From contig NZ_CP106881.1 in NCBI RefSeq assembly GCF_023634805.2, positions 3,315,501 through 3,379,500 on the forward strand: a stretch of 64,000 nucleotides of DNA. Reading direction: 5' to 3'. Below the pieces are notes generated by a model. The model searched no databases. It saw nothing but the letters and a program-made list of their open reading frames with translations, and was not told where the DNA came from. Origin of the DNA: Comamonas endophytica. GTDB lineage: Bacteria > Pseudomonadota > Gammaproteobacteria > Burkholderiales > Burkholderiaceae_C. Of the stretch, positions 31,097 to 40,800 are shown one piece after another (positions within the stretch are counted from its first letter, which is position 1; each line of letters starts with the position of its first letter). A program made the translations under genes and the position numbers.

Positions 31097-32680
31097 ATGA
31101 AAAATCTGTTGTCACTGCAGCTGTATCAGCTGTTCCGCCACCGCTTCATCCCCGGCGCTGCCGCCCTCCAGCACTACGGCGCCGACACCGGCGGCGCGCA
31201 GCGCGCGCTGTACGGGGCCGTCAGGATCTCGCAGCCACAGGAGGTCGCTGCCCTCATCGGCCTCGCGCGCTGCCATGGCCTGGCGCTCTGGCCCATCTGC
31301 GGCGGGCGGAATTTCGGCTACGGGACCGCGCTGCCTGTGCGAGATGGTGCGCTCATCGTCGATCTGTCCGGGCTGAAGGGGATGCAATTCCACGCCGAAT
31401 CGCATACCGTCACCGTGGAAGCCGGGGTCACGCAAGGCGATCTCCAGCACTTCCTTGCATCGAACAGGCTGCCCTACCTGGTGCCGACGACCGGCGCCGG
31501 GCCGCATGGCAGCCTCATCGGCAATGCGCTCGATGGCGGCTACGGCATGACGCCGGTGCCGGACCATTTCGACGGCCTGAGCCACTTCCAGGGCTATTGG
31601 GGCAACGGCAGCCCCATGTCCGATCCGCTGGCGGAACTGGCAAGCCCCGACATGGCGCGCCGCTGGCCTGCGGGAATCGGCATGAACCCGCGCAGCCTGC
31701 TGCGCCAGGGCAACCTGGGCATCGTCACGGCCGCCACGCTGCAACTGGCGCCCAGGCAGCCGCATGCGCGCCTCATCGCCATTCGATGGGACTCCGAGCA
31801 GGCCTTCGAGAAAGGCATGGAGACGCTGGCCGGACTCCAGGAAGTCATCCCCGCGATGACCTCCGTCTATTCGGTCAACAAGGAGCGCCTGCAGGCGACG
31901 AATGGACAGCTCGCACTGCGCGACCCATCCATGCAGTGCGCAGCGCGCCACGAGGCCCAGCCCGCGCGCCAGGAATTCATCAGCATGGCGACCATCTTCG
32001 GGCCGCGGCACGCCACGGCCGGCGCTTGCAAGGACATCCGGCGCCAGCTCGAGGGCGCCCGGTTGCTGTGCCTGTCGAGAGGGCAGCTGGCACTGCTGGG
32101 CCGGCTTTGCGGCATGCTGCCTGCCGGCTTGCTGTCGCGCTCGGAGCGCCTGGCGCGCCTGCACCGCAATGCGCGCTCGCTGGCCTCTGCCCTTGCGCTG
32201 CTCGACGGCACGCCGTCCCATGAGTTCCTGAAGCTCGCGTACGCCGCCCGCCAGCCCGCGCCGCAGGTCCATGCCGGCAGCGACCCGGCAAAGGATGGCC
32301 AGGGCATCCTGTGGTTCGCACCGCTCATTCCGCTGACGCCATCCGGCGTGCGCGGCGGCATGGCGCTCATCCGGGGCATCCTGGTCAGGCATGGATTCGA
32401 CGCGCTGCTGGCATTGACCATACGCAATCCGCGCGCGGGCATTGCCACCATCCCGCTCATCTTTCCAAAGACGCAGGAAAACGCACGCCGCGCGCACGCC
32501 TGCTACCAGGAACTGGTGACTGCCTGCACGCAGGCCGGCATGCCGCCGTACCGGCTGAACATCGAATCGATGGCGACGCTCGCGGGCCTGCGCGTGGCGG
32601 GGGAGCACCCGCGGCTGCACGCCTGCCTGAAGGCCGCGCTGGATCCAGACGACATCATCGCGCCGGGCCGTTACGGCTGA
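31097..32680 (+). CDS. FAD-linked oxidase/dehydrogenase of the VAO/4-cresol dehydrogenase type
   Basis: A 527-residue flavoprotein. The N-terminal FAD-binding domain has ISQPQEVAALIGLARCHGLA, CGGRNFGYGTALPVRDGALI and the pyrophosphate loop PTTGAGPHGSLIGNALDGG. YTP(H)-like geometry is seen at GYGMTPVPDHFDG. The C-terminal substrate domain ends ALDPDDIIAPGRYG, a standard VAO-family close. Relatives oxidise para-substituted phenols such as 4-cresol, vanillyl alcohol or eugenol. No cytochrome subunit is linked and no signal peptide is seen. The gene stands alone, preceded by an AT-rich 90-bp promoter region (AATTCATATAGTTAATTCAG) unlike its surroundings. Confidence 0.85.
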   Translation: MKNLLSLQLYQLFRHRFIPGAAALQHYGADTGGAQRALYGAVRISQPQEVAALIGLARCHGLALWPICGGRNFGYGTALPVRDGALIVDLSGLKGMQFHAESHTVTVEAGVTQGDLQHFLASNRLPYLVPTTGAGPHGSLIGNALDGGYGMTPVPDHFDGLSHFQGYWGNGSPMSDPLAELASPDMARRWPAGIGMNPRSLLRQGNLGIVTAATLQLAPRQPHARLIAIRWDSEQAFEKGMETLAGLQEVIPAMTSVYSVNKERLQATNGQLALRDPSMQCAARHEAQPARQEFISMATIFGPRHATAGACKDIRRQLEGARLLCLSRGQLALLGRLCGMLPAGLLSRSERLARLHRNARSLASALALLDGTPSHEFLKLAYAARQPAPQVHAGSDPAKDGQGILWFAPLIPLTPSGVRGGMALIRGILVRHGFDALLALTIRNPRAGIATIPLIFPKTQENARRAHACYQELVTACTQAGMPPYRLNIESMATLAGLRVAGEHPRLHACLKAALDPDDIIAPGRYG

Positions 32681-32771
32681 AGAAGCGGGCAGGGGCCGGA
32701 CTGCAGCGCCAGCGGCTTTTCGGGTGCGCCGCGCGGGCACATGGCACTTCTGGCGCCAGTGCCGGGGCGTC

Positions 32772-32948
32772 GGGTGCTGCGGGTGCTGCGGGTGCTGCGG
32801 GTGCTGCGGGTGCTGCGGGTGCTGCGGGTGCTGCGGGTGCTGCGGGTGCTGCGGGTGCTGCGGGTGCTGCGGGTGCTGCGGGTGCTGCGGGTGCTGCGGG
32901 TGCTGCGGGTGCTGCGGGTGCTGCGGGTGCTGCGGGTGCTGCGGGTGC
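32772..32948. repeat. 9-bp minisatellite (GGGTGCTGC)n, about 20 copies
   Basis: 177 bp of uninterrupted 9-bp units GGGTGCTGC, without visible variants between copies. It begins 91 bp after the FAD oxidase stop and ends 165 bp before tpsB. Because 9 is a multiple of 3, open frames run through it on both strands (Gly-Ala-Ala, Val-Leu-Arg, Cys-Gly-Cys), but these are artefacts of the repeat. Perfect identity implies recent slippage, so copy number probably varies between isolates. Confidence 0.95.
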
Positions 32949-33113
32949 GCTGGCGCCAGCCCACCTCAATTTTTATTTAAGTCAAGCTTCGTAACATTTT
33001 GTTGATTTTGGTTCCATGTTTTTTTGTAACAAAGACCTGCATTTGTTGTCATGAGAGTGGTTCGTTAAATAACTTGAAGATACATTTCGAGCAACCTGCT
33101 CACATTTTTTCCG
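32949..33113 (+). promoter_or_regulatory. AT-rich leader and probable promoter region of the tps operon
   Basis: Unlike the GC-rich surroundings, 32968-33113 is rich in A and T, with T-runs (TTTTTATTTAA, TTTTTTTGTAAC). TTGATT near 33002 and TAACAA near 33026 give a weak sigma-70-like pair. No gene is visible. The low GC fits an H-NS/MvaT-like silenced regulatory region or a horizontally acquired promoter. Together with the minisatellite it forms the 433-bp gap upstream of tpsB. Confidence 0.5.
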
Positions 33114-34799
33114 ATGTTGTCCTACTCCCGCAATCTCAGTGTCTTGACCTGCTCGCTTGTCGGGCTGGCCGCTCCCATCGCCCATTCCCAGCAGTTGCCC
33201 GACGCGGGCACCCAGCTGCGGCAGATCGCTCCGGTGCCTCAGCCGCTGCGTCCGGCACCCGAGCTCCGTATCCAGTCTCCCGATGCCCAGGCGCCGGTTG
33301 GCGCCGAGGGCGGCGCGCGCATCGTGGTCTCTTCGGTTCAGATCGAAGGCGTCAATGCGTTCACGGCCAGCGAATTGCTGGCGCAGGCGGGTTTCGTGCC
33401 TGGATCCGAGCTCGACCTGTCGCAACTGCGCTCGCTGGCGGCGCGCATCACCGACTTCTACCGCAGCGCGGGCTACTTCGTCGCGCGCGCCTACCTGCCG
33501 GCGCAGGAGGTGCGTGACGGCCAGGTGACGATCTCGGTGGTGGAAGGCACTTACGGCAAGGTCGAGCCGCGCAACCAGTCGCGGCTGTCGCCGTCGGTGG
33601 CCCGCGGCCTGATGGGCGAGGTGGCGGCGGGCGAGACGGTGCGCAGCGCGCCGCTGGAAAGCAGCCTGCTGCTGCTGTCGGACCTTCCCGGCGTGGCGGT
33701 GCGCTCGACCCTGGCACCGGGCGTGGCCGTGGGCACTTCCGATCTGTTTGTCGACATCGTGCCTGGCGCGGCATTCAGCGGCAGCATCGATGCCGACAAC
33801 CAGGGCAACCGCTACACCGGCCGCGAGCGGGTGGGCGCGATCCTGAACCTCAACAACCCGGCCGGCCTGGGCGACGTCGCCAGCCTGCGCCTGCTCACGG
33901 CGGGCGACGGCCTCAAGTACGCGCGCGCTTCCTACCAGGTGCAGGCCGGGCGCGGCAAGCTCGGCCTGGCCTATGCCCATCTCGATTACCGCCTGGGCAA
34001 GGAGTTCGCCAGCCTGCGGGCGCATGGTACGGCGAAGGTGGCGAGCGTGTTCGGCAGCTACCCGCTGCTGCGCAGCCGCAATGCCAGCCATTACCTGCAG
34101 TGGAGCTTCGACGACAAGCGCTTCGACGACCGCGTGGACTCCACCGGCGTGCAGAACGACAAGAAAAGCCGCCTGCTCACCGTCAATCTCAATGGCGACC
34201 AACGGGCGCTGTTTGGCGGCGAGTCGCTGAGCACCTACCAGCTGTCCCTGGGCCTGGGCCGCTTCGACCCGCAAAGCGCGCCGCTGCGCGCGGCCGACGC
34301 CGCCAGCGCGCGCACCGAGGGCAGCTTCTCCAAGCTGGGCTTCAGCCTGGGCCACCTGCAGGCCGTGGCGCCAAACACCTATCTTTCGGTGGCGCTGGGC
34401 GGGCAGTTCGCCTCGAAGAACCTCGATGCCTCCGAGAAGATGGCGCTGGGCGGCTCGTCCGCGGTGCGTGCCTATCCCGAAGGCGAGACCCAAGCCGACG
34501 AGGCCTATGTGCTCACCATCGAGGCGCGCCACAACCTGGGGCAACTGGCCGCCGCCGTGCCCGGGCAGCTGCAGCTGGTGGGCTTTGTCGATACCGGCGC
34601 CGCCCGCATCAGCAAGAACCCCTGGACCAGCGCCGACAACCGCCGCACGCTCAGCGGCGGCGGGATCGGCGTGAACTGGGTCGTGGACCGCAGCTTCGTC
34701 GTCAAGGCGTTCTACGCCCACACCATCGGCAGCGCGCAGGCCACGTCCGCGCCGCCGGCCAGCAGCCGCTTCTGGCTCCAGGGCGTCAAGTACTTCTGA
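33114..34799 (+). CDS. Two-partner secretion outer-membrane transporter (TpsB; ShlB/FhaC/HecB family)
   Basis: 561 residues with a signal peptide ending near IAHSQQ. A proline-rich linker follows, then a POTRA domain (VVSSVQIEGVNAFTASELLA to about residue 150) and a 16-strand beta-barrel. The conserved lid-loop/barrel region includes ASEKMALGGSSAVRAYPEGE, matching the family pattern LGG-x2-(S/T)VRGY-x4-E, and the C terminus ends in the barrel signal phenylalanine (GVKYF). It exports a partner TpsA across the outer membrane. The partner gene begins 64 bp downstream. It is probably the first gene of a four-gene transcript that includes the sulfotransferase. Confidence 0.95.
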   Translation: MLSYSRNLSVLTCSLVGLAAPIAHSQQLPDAGTQLRQIAPVPQPLRPAPELRIQSPDAQAPVGAEGGARIVVSSVQIEGVNAFTASELLAQAGFVPGSELDLSQLRSLAARITDFYRSAGYFVARAYLPAQEVRDGQVTISVVEGTYGKVEPRNQSRLSPSVARGLMGEVAAGETVRSAPLESSLLLLSDLPGVAVRSTLAPGVAVGTSDLFVDIVPGAAFSGSIDADNQGNRYTGRERVGAILNLNNPAGLGDVASLRLLTAGDGLKYARASYQVQAGRGKLGLAYAHLDYRLGKEFASLRAHGTAKVASVFGSYPLLRSRNASHYLQWSFDDKRFDDRVDSTGVQNDKKSRLLTVNLNGDQRALFGGESLSTYQLSLGLGRFDPQSAPLRAADAASARTEGSFSKLGFSLGHLQAVAPNTYLSVALGGQFASKNLDASEKMALGGSSAVRAYPEGETQADEAYVLTIEARHNLGQLAAAVPGQLQLVGFVDTGAARISKNPWTSADNRRTLSGGGIGVNWVVDRSFVVKAFYAHTIGSAQATSAPPASSRFWLQGVKYF

Positions 34800-34820
34800 C
34801 CCCCGCAACGCACGCCTCTT

Positions 34821-34849
34821 CGGCCGCCCTGGCGGCCGCTTCCCTTTTT
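34821..34849 (+). terminator. GC hairpin plus T-run between tpsB and tpsA (possible partial attenuator)
   Basis: CGGCCGCC and GGCGGCCG pair across a very short loop (34821-34838), followed by CTTCCC and five T (34845-34849). This resembles a weak intrinsic terminator inside the operon and could lower tpsA expression relative to tpsB, or stabilise the upstream mRNA end. The distance from stem to T-run is longer than ideal. Confidence 0.4.
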
Positions 34850-34862
34850 CCGATCGCCCGCC

Positions 34863-37800
34863 ATGAATCACATCTACCGCTCCCTCTGGAATGAAAAGCT
34901 CGGCACCTATGTCGCCGTCGCCGAGACCGCAGTCAGCGCCGGCAAGAAGGTCTCATCGAGCCGCAGCGGCGCCGCGCATTTCGCGGTGACGGCGCTGGCG
35001 GCCGCGCTGTGCCTGGGCTGGGGCGGGGCGGCGCTGGCGAATCCGGTGGGCGGCGTGGTCACCGCCGGTTCGGCCGCCATCTCTTCCGCGCCCGGCAGCA
35101 CCACCATCACGCAGGGCAGCCAGAACGCGGCCATCAACTGGCAGAGCTTCAATATCGGCGCCGGCGAGTCCGTGCGCTTCGTGCAGCCCAATGCCAACGC
35201 GGTGGCGCTCAATCGGGTCGTCGGCGGCGATCCTTCGAGCATCCTGGGCAGCCTGTCGGCCAACGGCAAGGTGTTCCTGGTCAACCCGAACGGCATCCTG
35301 TTCGGCCGCGGCGCATCGGTGAATGTCGGCGGCCTGGTGGCCTCGACGCTGAACATCACGGACAGCGACTTCATGGCCGGGCGCTATCGCTTCGCGGGCA
35401 GCGGCACGGCGGGCGTGAACAACCAGGGCCGCATCGATGCACCAGGCGGCTATGTGGCGCTGCTGGGCGCGAACGTGAGCAACACCGGCGTGATCGCCGC
35501 GCGCATGGGCAGCGTGGCGCTGGCGGCGGGCCAGGCGGTGACGCTGGATGTGGCGGGCGACGGCCTGCTCAATCTAAGCGTGGACCAGGGCGCGGTCAAG
35601 GGGCTGATCGACAACGGCGGACTGATCCAGGCCGATGGCGGCCAGGTGCTGATGACGGCGCAGGCGGCGGGCAATCTGCTGGACACCGTGGTCAACAACA
35701 CCGGCGTGGTGCAGGCGCAGAGCATCGACAAGCGCGGCGGCACCATCAAGCTGCTGGGCGACATGCAGTCGGGCACCGTGAACGTCGGCGGCACCCTGGA
35801 TGCCAGCGCGCCGCAGGGCGGCAACGGCGGCTTCATCGAAACCTCGGCGGCCAAGGTCAGGGACCAGGGCGCGCTGGTGACCACCGCCGCGCCGCACGGC
35901 ATCACGGGCAGCTGGCTGATCGACCCGACCAATTACAACATCGCGGCGTCGGGCGGCGACATCACCGGCACCGATCTGGGCAACCGGCTCAAGACCACCA
36001 ACGTGGTCATCGAAACGGTGGCCGCCGGCTCCGACGCCGGCAACATCACCGTCAACGACAACGTCTCCTGGGCCGCCAACAAGCTGACGCTGAAAGCGCA
36101 CAACGACATCGTCATCAACCAGGCCATGCGCGGCTCCGGCAGCGCCAGCCTGGCGCTGCAGTACGGCCAGGCCAGCGCGGCCGGCACCGGCAGCGGCTAC
36201 AAGGTCAACGCCGAGGTCGACCTGCCCAGCGGCATGAACTTCAGCACCCAGCAGGGAAGCACCGGCGCGGTGGTCAACTACCGGGTCATCAATGCCCTGG
36301 GCGCGCCGGGCAGCCAGACCGGAGCCGACCTCCAGGGCATCGATGGCAATCTGTCGGGCAACTATGTGCTGGGCAGCAATATCGATGCGCGGGCTACGGT
36401 CGGCTGGAACGGCGGGGCGGGGTGGAAGTCCATCGGCGCCGATGACCGGCCCTTCACGGGCCGCTTCGACGGCCTGGGGCATGAGATCCATGGACTGACC
36501 ATCAACCGTAGCAGCGCGGGTGGCGCCGGCTACGGCGGGCCTGCCGGCGATTTCGGCATGTTCACACGCATCGGCAGCAGCGGCCAAGTGCGCAATCTAG
36601 GCCTGGTGAACATGTCGTTGAGCACGGGTGCGGCCATTTACGGCTACGGCAGCTCGGGAGGACTGGCGGGCGTCAACGAGGGCTCCATCGACAATGTCCG
36701 GGTCAGCGGCAGTTTCACGGCTTTCGACTACGGCAGGGTGGGGGGGCTGGTGGGTTACAACCTCGGCACCATCGACAACAGCCACAGCAGCGGTATGCTT
36801 ACCGCCGAGGTGCGCACTCCTGGCCGCGATGGTTTCGTCTACGGTGCCGGCATCGCCGTCTACAACGGAACACAGTTTGGCGGCGCGACTCCGGCCTCCA
36901 TCCGCAACAGCTCCAGCAGCATGAAGATCACGGCCAGCGCCGTGGGCGCCGGCCTCGTGGGGCAGAATTCGGGCGGCATCAGCAACAGCTTTGCCACCGG
37001 GGACGTCAGCGGCGGCCACCTCGCCGCTGGATTGGTCGCCTACAACGGCGGCACCGGCTCGATCGACAACAGCCACGCCACCGGCAATGTGGTGGGGGCC
37101 TACAACATGGCTGGCGGCCTGGTGGCCGACAACAGCGGCGGCTCGATCGACAACAGCTATTTCAGCGGCAACGTGAGCGGCGGCAGCCAGTACATCGGTG
37201 GCATCGCCGGTTACAGCTTCGGCGCCATCAGGAACAGCTATGTCACTGGCAATGTATCCGGAGCCGCCTACGCGGGTGGCATTGCCGGATACAGCACCAC
37301 CGGCGGCAGGCTGGAGAACGTCTACAGCAGCGGTACGGTCCGCTCTTCGATGGCTGGCGGCGCAGGGGGTGTCGTGGGCACACTCAACAACAGCGTTGTC
37401 AGGAACACCTACTACAACTCGACGCTCAACCCAGGGATAAGCGCCTTTGCCCGCACGGACAACACCCCGAGCAACGGCGCCGGCGGCCCTCCCATGGGAG
37501 CCGGCCTGACCACGGCCCAGATGAAGCAGGCCTCGAGTTTTGCCGGTTTCAATTTCACCAATACCGGCGGTCTGGCCGGCAACAACTGGGTCATGGTGAA
37601 CGCCGATGGCACGCTGGCGGCCAATGGCGGCACCGCGGCCGCGGGCACCATGCCCATGCTGGCGTCCGAATACAGCAAGACCATCCACTCCGCCCACCAG
37701 CTGCAGCTGATGGTCATGGACAAGAGCGCCAGCTATACCCTGGGTTCCAGCTTCAGCGCCGCAGGCACGGCCAGCACGGCCAAGGACATCTGGGGCAGTA

Positions 37801-40800
37801 CCGGCTTCATTCCGGTGGGCAGCCTGATGAACGGCTTCACCGGCAAGCTCGATGGCACGGGGCACATCGTCTCCAACCTGAACATCTACCGGGCCGGCGC
37901 GACGGCCGTCGGCCTGTTCGGCGGGCTGGGCAATGGCGGCGCCGTTGCCAACATCGGCCTGGACGGCGGCAGCATCACCGGCGGCTCGACCACCGGCGCC
38001 CTGGTGGGCTACAACGCCCGCGGCACGGTTTCCAACAGCTTCAGCACCGCGGCGGTGAACGGCACTTCCAATGTGGGCGGGCTGGTGGGCGCCAATACCA
38101 TCGCAGCGTCGGTCACCGACAGCTATGCGACCGGTACGGTGATCGGCTCCAGCGGCGTGGGAGGCCTGGTCGGCAGCAACAGCGGCACGGTGGTCAATTC
38201 CTATGCGGCGGGGATGGTGATGGGCAATCCTGGCCAGAGCGGCGGCCTGGTCGGCGTGGGCAACGTGGGCAGCGTCAACAACAGTTTCTGGAACATGTCG
38301 ACCAGCGGCCAGCCCACCAGCGGCGCGGTCGATGGCAACCGCGGCATCGGCCTCGCGACGGCGGAACTGAACAAGCTCGCCAACTACAACAGCGCCACCG
38401 TTGCCAATGGCGCGGTCAATCCGAACTGGGACCTGACCAAGACATGGGTCGTGTATGACGGCCAATCCGCGCCGCTCCTGCGCGCCTTCATGAAGCCGCT
38501 GGTGGTCACCGTGGGATCCGGCACCAAGGTCTATGACGGCACCGCCTCGGGCGGCACCAATACCGTCTCCTACTCCAACGTGATCAACGGCGACGTGGCC
38601 GGCACGCTGCAGTACAGCACCGCAGGCGGCGTCAATGTCGGTACCTATGCGGCGTCGGCTAGCGGCCTGCATGCGCTGGGCGGGCAGACCGGCTACGCGA
38701 TCAGCTACGTCGATGGCAGTATGACCGTGACGCAGCGCCAGGTCAGTCTCAACGCCACCAAGGTCTACGACGGCACGACGACGGCCAACCTGGCGGGCGC
38801 GACGCTCACGGGCCTGGTCGGCAATGAAACGCTGAACTTCTCCGGCGGCACCGCAGGCGATTACAGCGACAAGAACGTCGGCGCCGGCAAGGCCATCACA
38901 GTGACCGGTGTCACGCTGGCCGACGGCACGGGCGGCGGGCTGGCAAGCAACTATGTGTTCGCCGGGGGCACTGGCGAGATCACCGCCAAGGCGCTGACGG
39001 TGACCGGTGTGGCCGCCACTACCAAGACCTATGACGGCACCACCAGCGCCACGCTCACGGGCGGCACGCTCGCGGGCCTGGTTGCCGGCGAAACCCTGGG
39101 CCTGTCGGGCCTGAGCGGGACGTTCAACGACCAGCACGCTGGCAGCGGCAAGGCCGTGACCGTCACGGGCGTCGGCCTGGTCGACGGCACCGGCCTGGCG
39201 CGCAATTACACGGTCGGCAACCCCACCGGCGTCGTCGGCACCATCACGCCCAAGGCATTGACGGTCAGTGGCGTTTCGGCCAATAGCAAGACCTATGACG
39301 GCAACACCACCGCCACGCTGGCGGGCGGCACGCTCAATGGTTTGGTTGCCGGAGAGACACTGTTCCTGGGGGGGCTGAGCGCTGCGTTCAGCGATGCCAA
39401 CGCGGGCTTTGGCAAGGCGGTGGTCGTGACCGGCGCTTCCCTGATCAACGGCACGGGCCGGTCGAGCAATTACACGGTGAGCGGCCCGGTGGGCCTGACG
39501 GCCAATATCAATCCCAAGATTCTGACCATCACCGGAGCGACGGCCCACAGCAAGACCTATGACGGCACGACGGCGGCAACGTTGTCGGGCGGCACGCTGC
39601 AGGGCCTGGTGGCCGGTGAAACGCTGACCCTGGCGGGCTTGAGCGGCAGGTTCGGCAATGCCAACGCAGGCGTCGGCAAGCTGGTGGACCTGTCGAGCTA
39701 CGTACTGGTCAACGGCACGGGCCTGGCCAGCAACTACATCGTGAACTCCTATGTACCGGGCCTGGTGGCCAACATCAACGCCAAGGCCTTGACGGTCAGC
39801 GGCGTGACGGCGGCCAGCAAGACCTATGACGGCACCGACACGGCGATCCTCTCGGGCGGCACGCTCAACGGCCTGGTGGGCACGGAGACGCTGGTGCTGT
39901 CGGGCCAGTCCGGTGCCTTCGGCGACAAGAATGCCGGAGTCGGCAAGGCCGTGACGGTGACGGGCGCGACGCTCTCCAACGGCACGAACGGCGGCCTGGC
40001 CAGCAACTACACCGTGACGAACGCCACGGGCGTGACGGCCAATATCGACGCCAAGGCCCTGACGGTCAGCGGCGTGACGGCGGCCAGCAAGACCTATGAC
40101 GGCAACGACGTCGCCACGCTGTCGGGCGGGACCCTGAATGGCCTGGTGGGCAGCGAAACACTGGGGCTTTCCGGCCAGACCGGCACCTTCAGCGACAAGA
40201 ATGCCGGCTCCGGCAAGTCCGTCACGGTCACGGGCGCCACCCTGTCCAACGGCACGAATGGTGGCTTGGCCAGCAACTACACCGTGACGAACGCCACGGG
40301 CGTGACTGCCGATATCAACGCCAAGGCCCTGACGGTCAGCGGCATGACGGCGGCCAGCAAGACCTATGACGGCACGGATGCGGCGACTTTGTCGGGCGGC
40401 ACGCTCGAGGGCCTGGTGGGCGGCGAAACGCTGGTGCTGTCGGGACAATCCGGCACGTTCGGCGACCGCAACGCCGGCAGTGGCAAGGCGGTGACCGTGA
40501 CGGGCGCGACGCTGGGCAACGGCACGGGCCTGGCCAGCAATTACACGGTCGCCAACCCCACGGGCCTGACCGCCGATATCAACGCCAAGGCCCTGACCGT
40601 CAGCGGTGTGACGGCTGCCAGCAAGACCTATGACGGCACCACGACCGCCACGTTGTCGGGCGGCACGCTCGAAGGCCTGGTGGGTGCGGAGACGCTCGTG
40701 TTGTCCGGACAATCGGGCACCTTCGACGACAAGAACGCCGGCACCGGCAAGGCAGTGACGGTGACGGGCTCTACGCTGTCCAACGGCACGAACGGCGGCC

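Noticed and set aside
32655..33005. Gly-Ala-Ala, Cys-Gly-Cys and Val-Leu-Arg repeat proteins in the minisatellite
   Set aside because: A 9-bp repeat keeps several frames open at once. None has a ribosome site or non-repetitive domain.
36597..40712. Antisense open frame of 1371 codons across the tpsA repeats (and another at 43299-45581)
   Set aside because: These are mirror images of the in-register GC-rich repeats of tpsA. The translations are low-complexity (His/Arg/Gly-rich), have no ribosome site and no domain pattern.
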